Origin: Chloroflexota bacterium
Lineage (GTDB): Bacteria > Chloroflexota > Dehalococcoidia > DSTF01 > JACRBR01
DNA: 5,779 nt
Assembly: GCA_025355835.1 (NCBI GenBank)
Contig: JANXYW010000211.1
Location: 1-5,779 of the forward strand
Direction: 5' to 3'
Made by a program: the position numbers and the translations under genes. Shown here piece by piece: positions 4,945 to 5,779 of this stretch. The notes under the pieces are model-generated. The model saw only the letters and a list, made by a program, of their open reading frames with translations. It did not search any database and was not told where the DNA came from. Position 1 is the first letter of the stretch. Each line of letters begins with the position of its first letter.

Positions 4945-5779
4945 TTAGTTCATCGTGATGACGGCGCGGTTCACCTTCGTCGCTTCGCCCTCGCGCGCCC
5001 ACTCGCTGTTCTCGAAGGCGCTGTTGATGTCCGCAAGCGCGAACTTGTGCGAGACGACGTCCTCGTGCGGGTATTTGTTCTTCGTCCGCACGAGGAAGTC
5101 GAGCGCTTCCGGGATCACCCACGGGTCGTACATGATCACGCCCTGGATGCGCTTCGAGCCCCACACCAGTTGCGAAGGATCGATCGCCACCGTGCGGCCG
5201 AAGGAGATGTTGCCGATCTCCAGCATCACGCCGCCCTCACGGAGCATCTGCAGCCCCTCCGGAATCACGTCCGGCACGCCGACGACCTCGACGACGATGT
5301 CCGCGCCGCGATTGCCCGTGAGCTGCTTCACCCGCGCGATGCGCTCCATCGGCTGTAGCTGGCTGATGTCGATCGTCTCGTCGGCGCCGAACTTCTTCGC
5401 CAGCTCGAGGCGGTTGGCGATGCCGTCGATAACGATGACGGCGTCGGCCCCCATCTCTTTCGCCACGGCGACGGCGTTCAGCCCGAGTCCGCCCGCGCCC
5501 TGGATGACGACGGTGTCGCCGTAGCGCATGCCGACCTTCTGCAACCCGTACGTGACCTGCGAGAGCGCGCAGTTGACGGGCGTCGCCATCTCGTCGGTCA
5601 CCTCGTCCGGTACCTTGAAAACCCAACCGCCCGGCTTCAGGTAGTAGTACTCGCCGTACGCGCCGCTGAACTTGCTCACCGGCCCGGCACCCATCGTCAT
5701 GAGCTTGTTCGGACACGTAGCGAACTCGCCCTTGTTGCACTGATAGCAACGGGCGCACGGGTAGAAGTAGCTGTACGCG
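4945..5779 (-). CDS. Zinc-type MDR alcohol/polyol dehydrogenase, 5' truncated by window edge
   Basis: 277 residues are visible; the frame runs open to the window edge, so the true start lies beyond it. An internal Met at 5700 is not the start, because coding upstream of it holds the structural-zinc loop C-x2-C-x2-C-x7-C (CARCYQCNKGEFATC, Cys codons between 5757 and 5713). Numbering from Met5700: AYGEYYYL at 14-21, Cys44 in PVNCALSQVTYGL (a usual catalytic-zinc ligand), the Rossmann motif GAGGLG at 68-73, and Asp92 ending strand 2, which favours NAD(H) over NADP(H). ELAKKFGADETIDI and GADIVVEVVGVPDV follow as is typical. The family oxidises or reduces alcohols, polyols or related carbonyls; the substrate is not evident. 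The first catalytic zinc ligands are outside the window. The gene precedes fusion C on the same strand with a 97-base gap, so co-transcription is possible but not shown. Confidence 0.92.
   Translation of the reverse strand, partial: AYSYFYPCARCYQCNKGEFATCPNKLMTMGAGPVSKFSGAYGEYYYLKPGGWVFKVPDEVTDEMATPVNCALSQVTYGLQKVGMRYGDTVVIQGAGGLGLNAVAVAKEMGADAVIVIDGIANRLELAKKFGADETIDISQLQPMERIARVKQLTGNRGADIVVEVVGVPDVIPEGLQMLREGGVMLEIGNISFGRTVAIDPSQLVWGSKRIQGVIMYDPWVIPEALDFLVRTKNKYPHEDVVSHKFALADINSAFENSEWAREGEATKVNRAVITMN

Noticed and set aside
4921..5358. Plus-strand open frame of 145 codons opposite the dehydrogenase
   Set aside because: Its His/Asp/Arg/Val-rich translation is typical of the antisense of high-GC coding DNA; the minus-strand dehydrogenase explains the region fully.

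Overview
The window is GC-rich bacterial DNA with tightly packed, overlapping genes. Its gene families (alpha/beta-hydrolase/class III cyclase fusions, a DUF4258-DUF2283 pair, zinc-type MDR dehydrogenases) suit a high-GC environmental bacterium. A Chloroflexota-like or actinobacterial source is plausible, but this is inference: no phylogenetic marker is present.

Layout. On the left edge, the last 35 codons of a plus-strand MDR (zinc-type alcohol/polyol dehydrogenase-like) gene end at 109. Everything else reads on the minus strand, right to left: an MDR dehydrogenase cut by the right edge (4945-5779); a 97-bp gap with two GC hairpins and short CCTTCGTG repeats; cyclase fusion C (3474-4847); a DUF4258 protein (3202-3477); a DUF2283 protein (3005-3205); the 3' stump of a fourth cyclase (about 2828-3011); cyclase fusion B (1467-2828); and cyclase fusion A (130-1470). 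Every junction from cyclase C down to cyclase A is a 4-base start/stop overlap, an abutment at the stump, or a TGATG stop/start, so this block is very likely one translationally coupled operon. Whether the dehydrogenase belongs to the same transcript is uncertain.

Biology. The three cyclases share one architecture: an N-terminal alpha/beta-hydrolase fold joined to a C-terminal class III nucleotide cyclase domain, as in Mycobacterium tuberculosis Rv1900c. In all three the nucleophile serine of the hydrolase GxSxG elbow is gone (Thr, Trp and Ala respectively) and no catalytic histidine is visible in its usual place. The hydrolase fold therefore looks like a ligand-sensing pocket that controls cAMP (or cGMP) synthesis rather than an enzyme. 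The cyclase domains keep both metal-binding aspartates, but differ at the transition-state Asn and the purine-selecting residue. The locus can be read as a set of tandemly amplified, diverging small-molecule receptors with cyclic-nucleotide output.

Signs of recent rearrangement are a 119-bp direct repeat (offset 651 bp, about 94% identical) between cyclase C and the stump, the DUF4258-DUF2283 pair lying exactly between the two copies, a frameshift in the stump, and a palindromic interspersed element inserted in frame inside the cyclase domain of fusion B.
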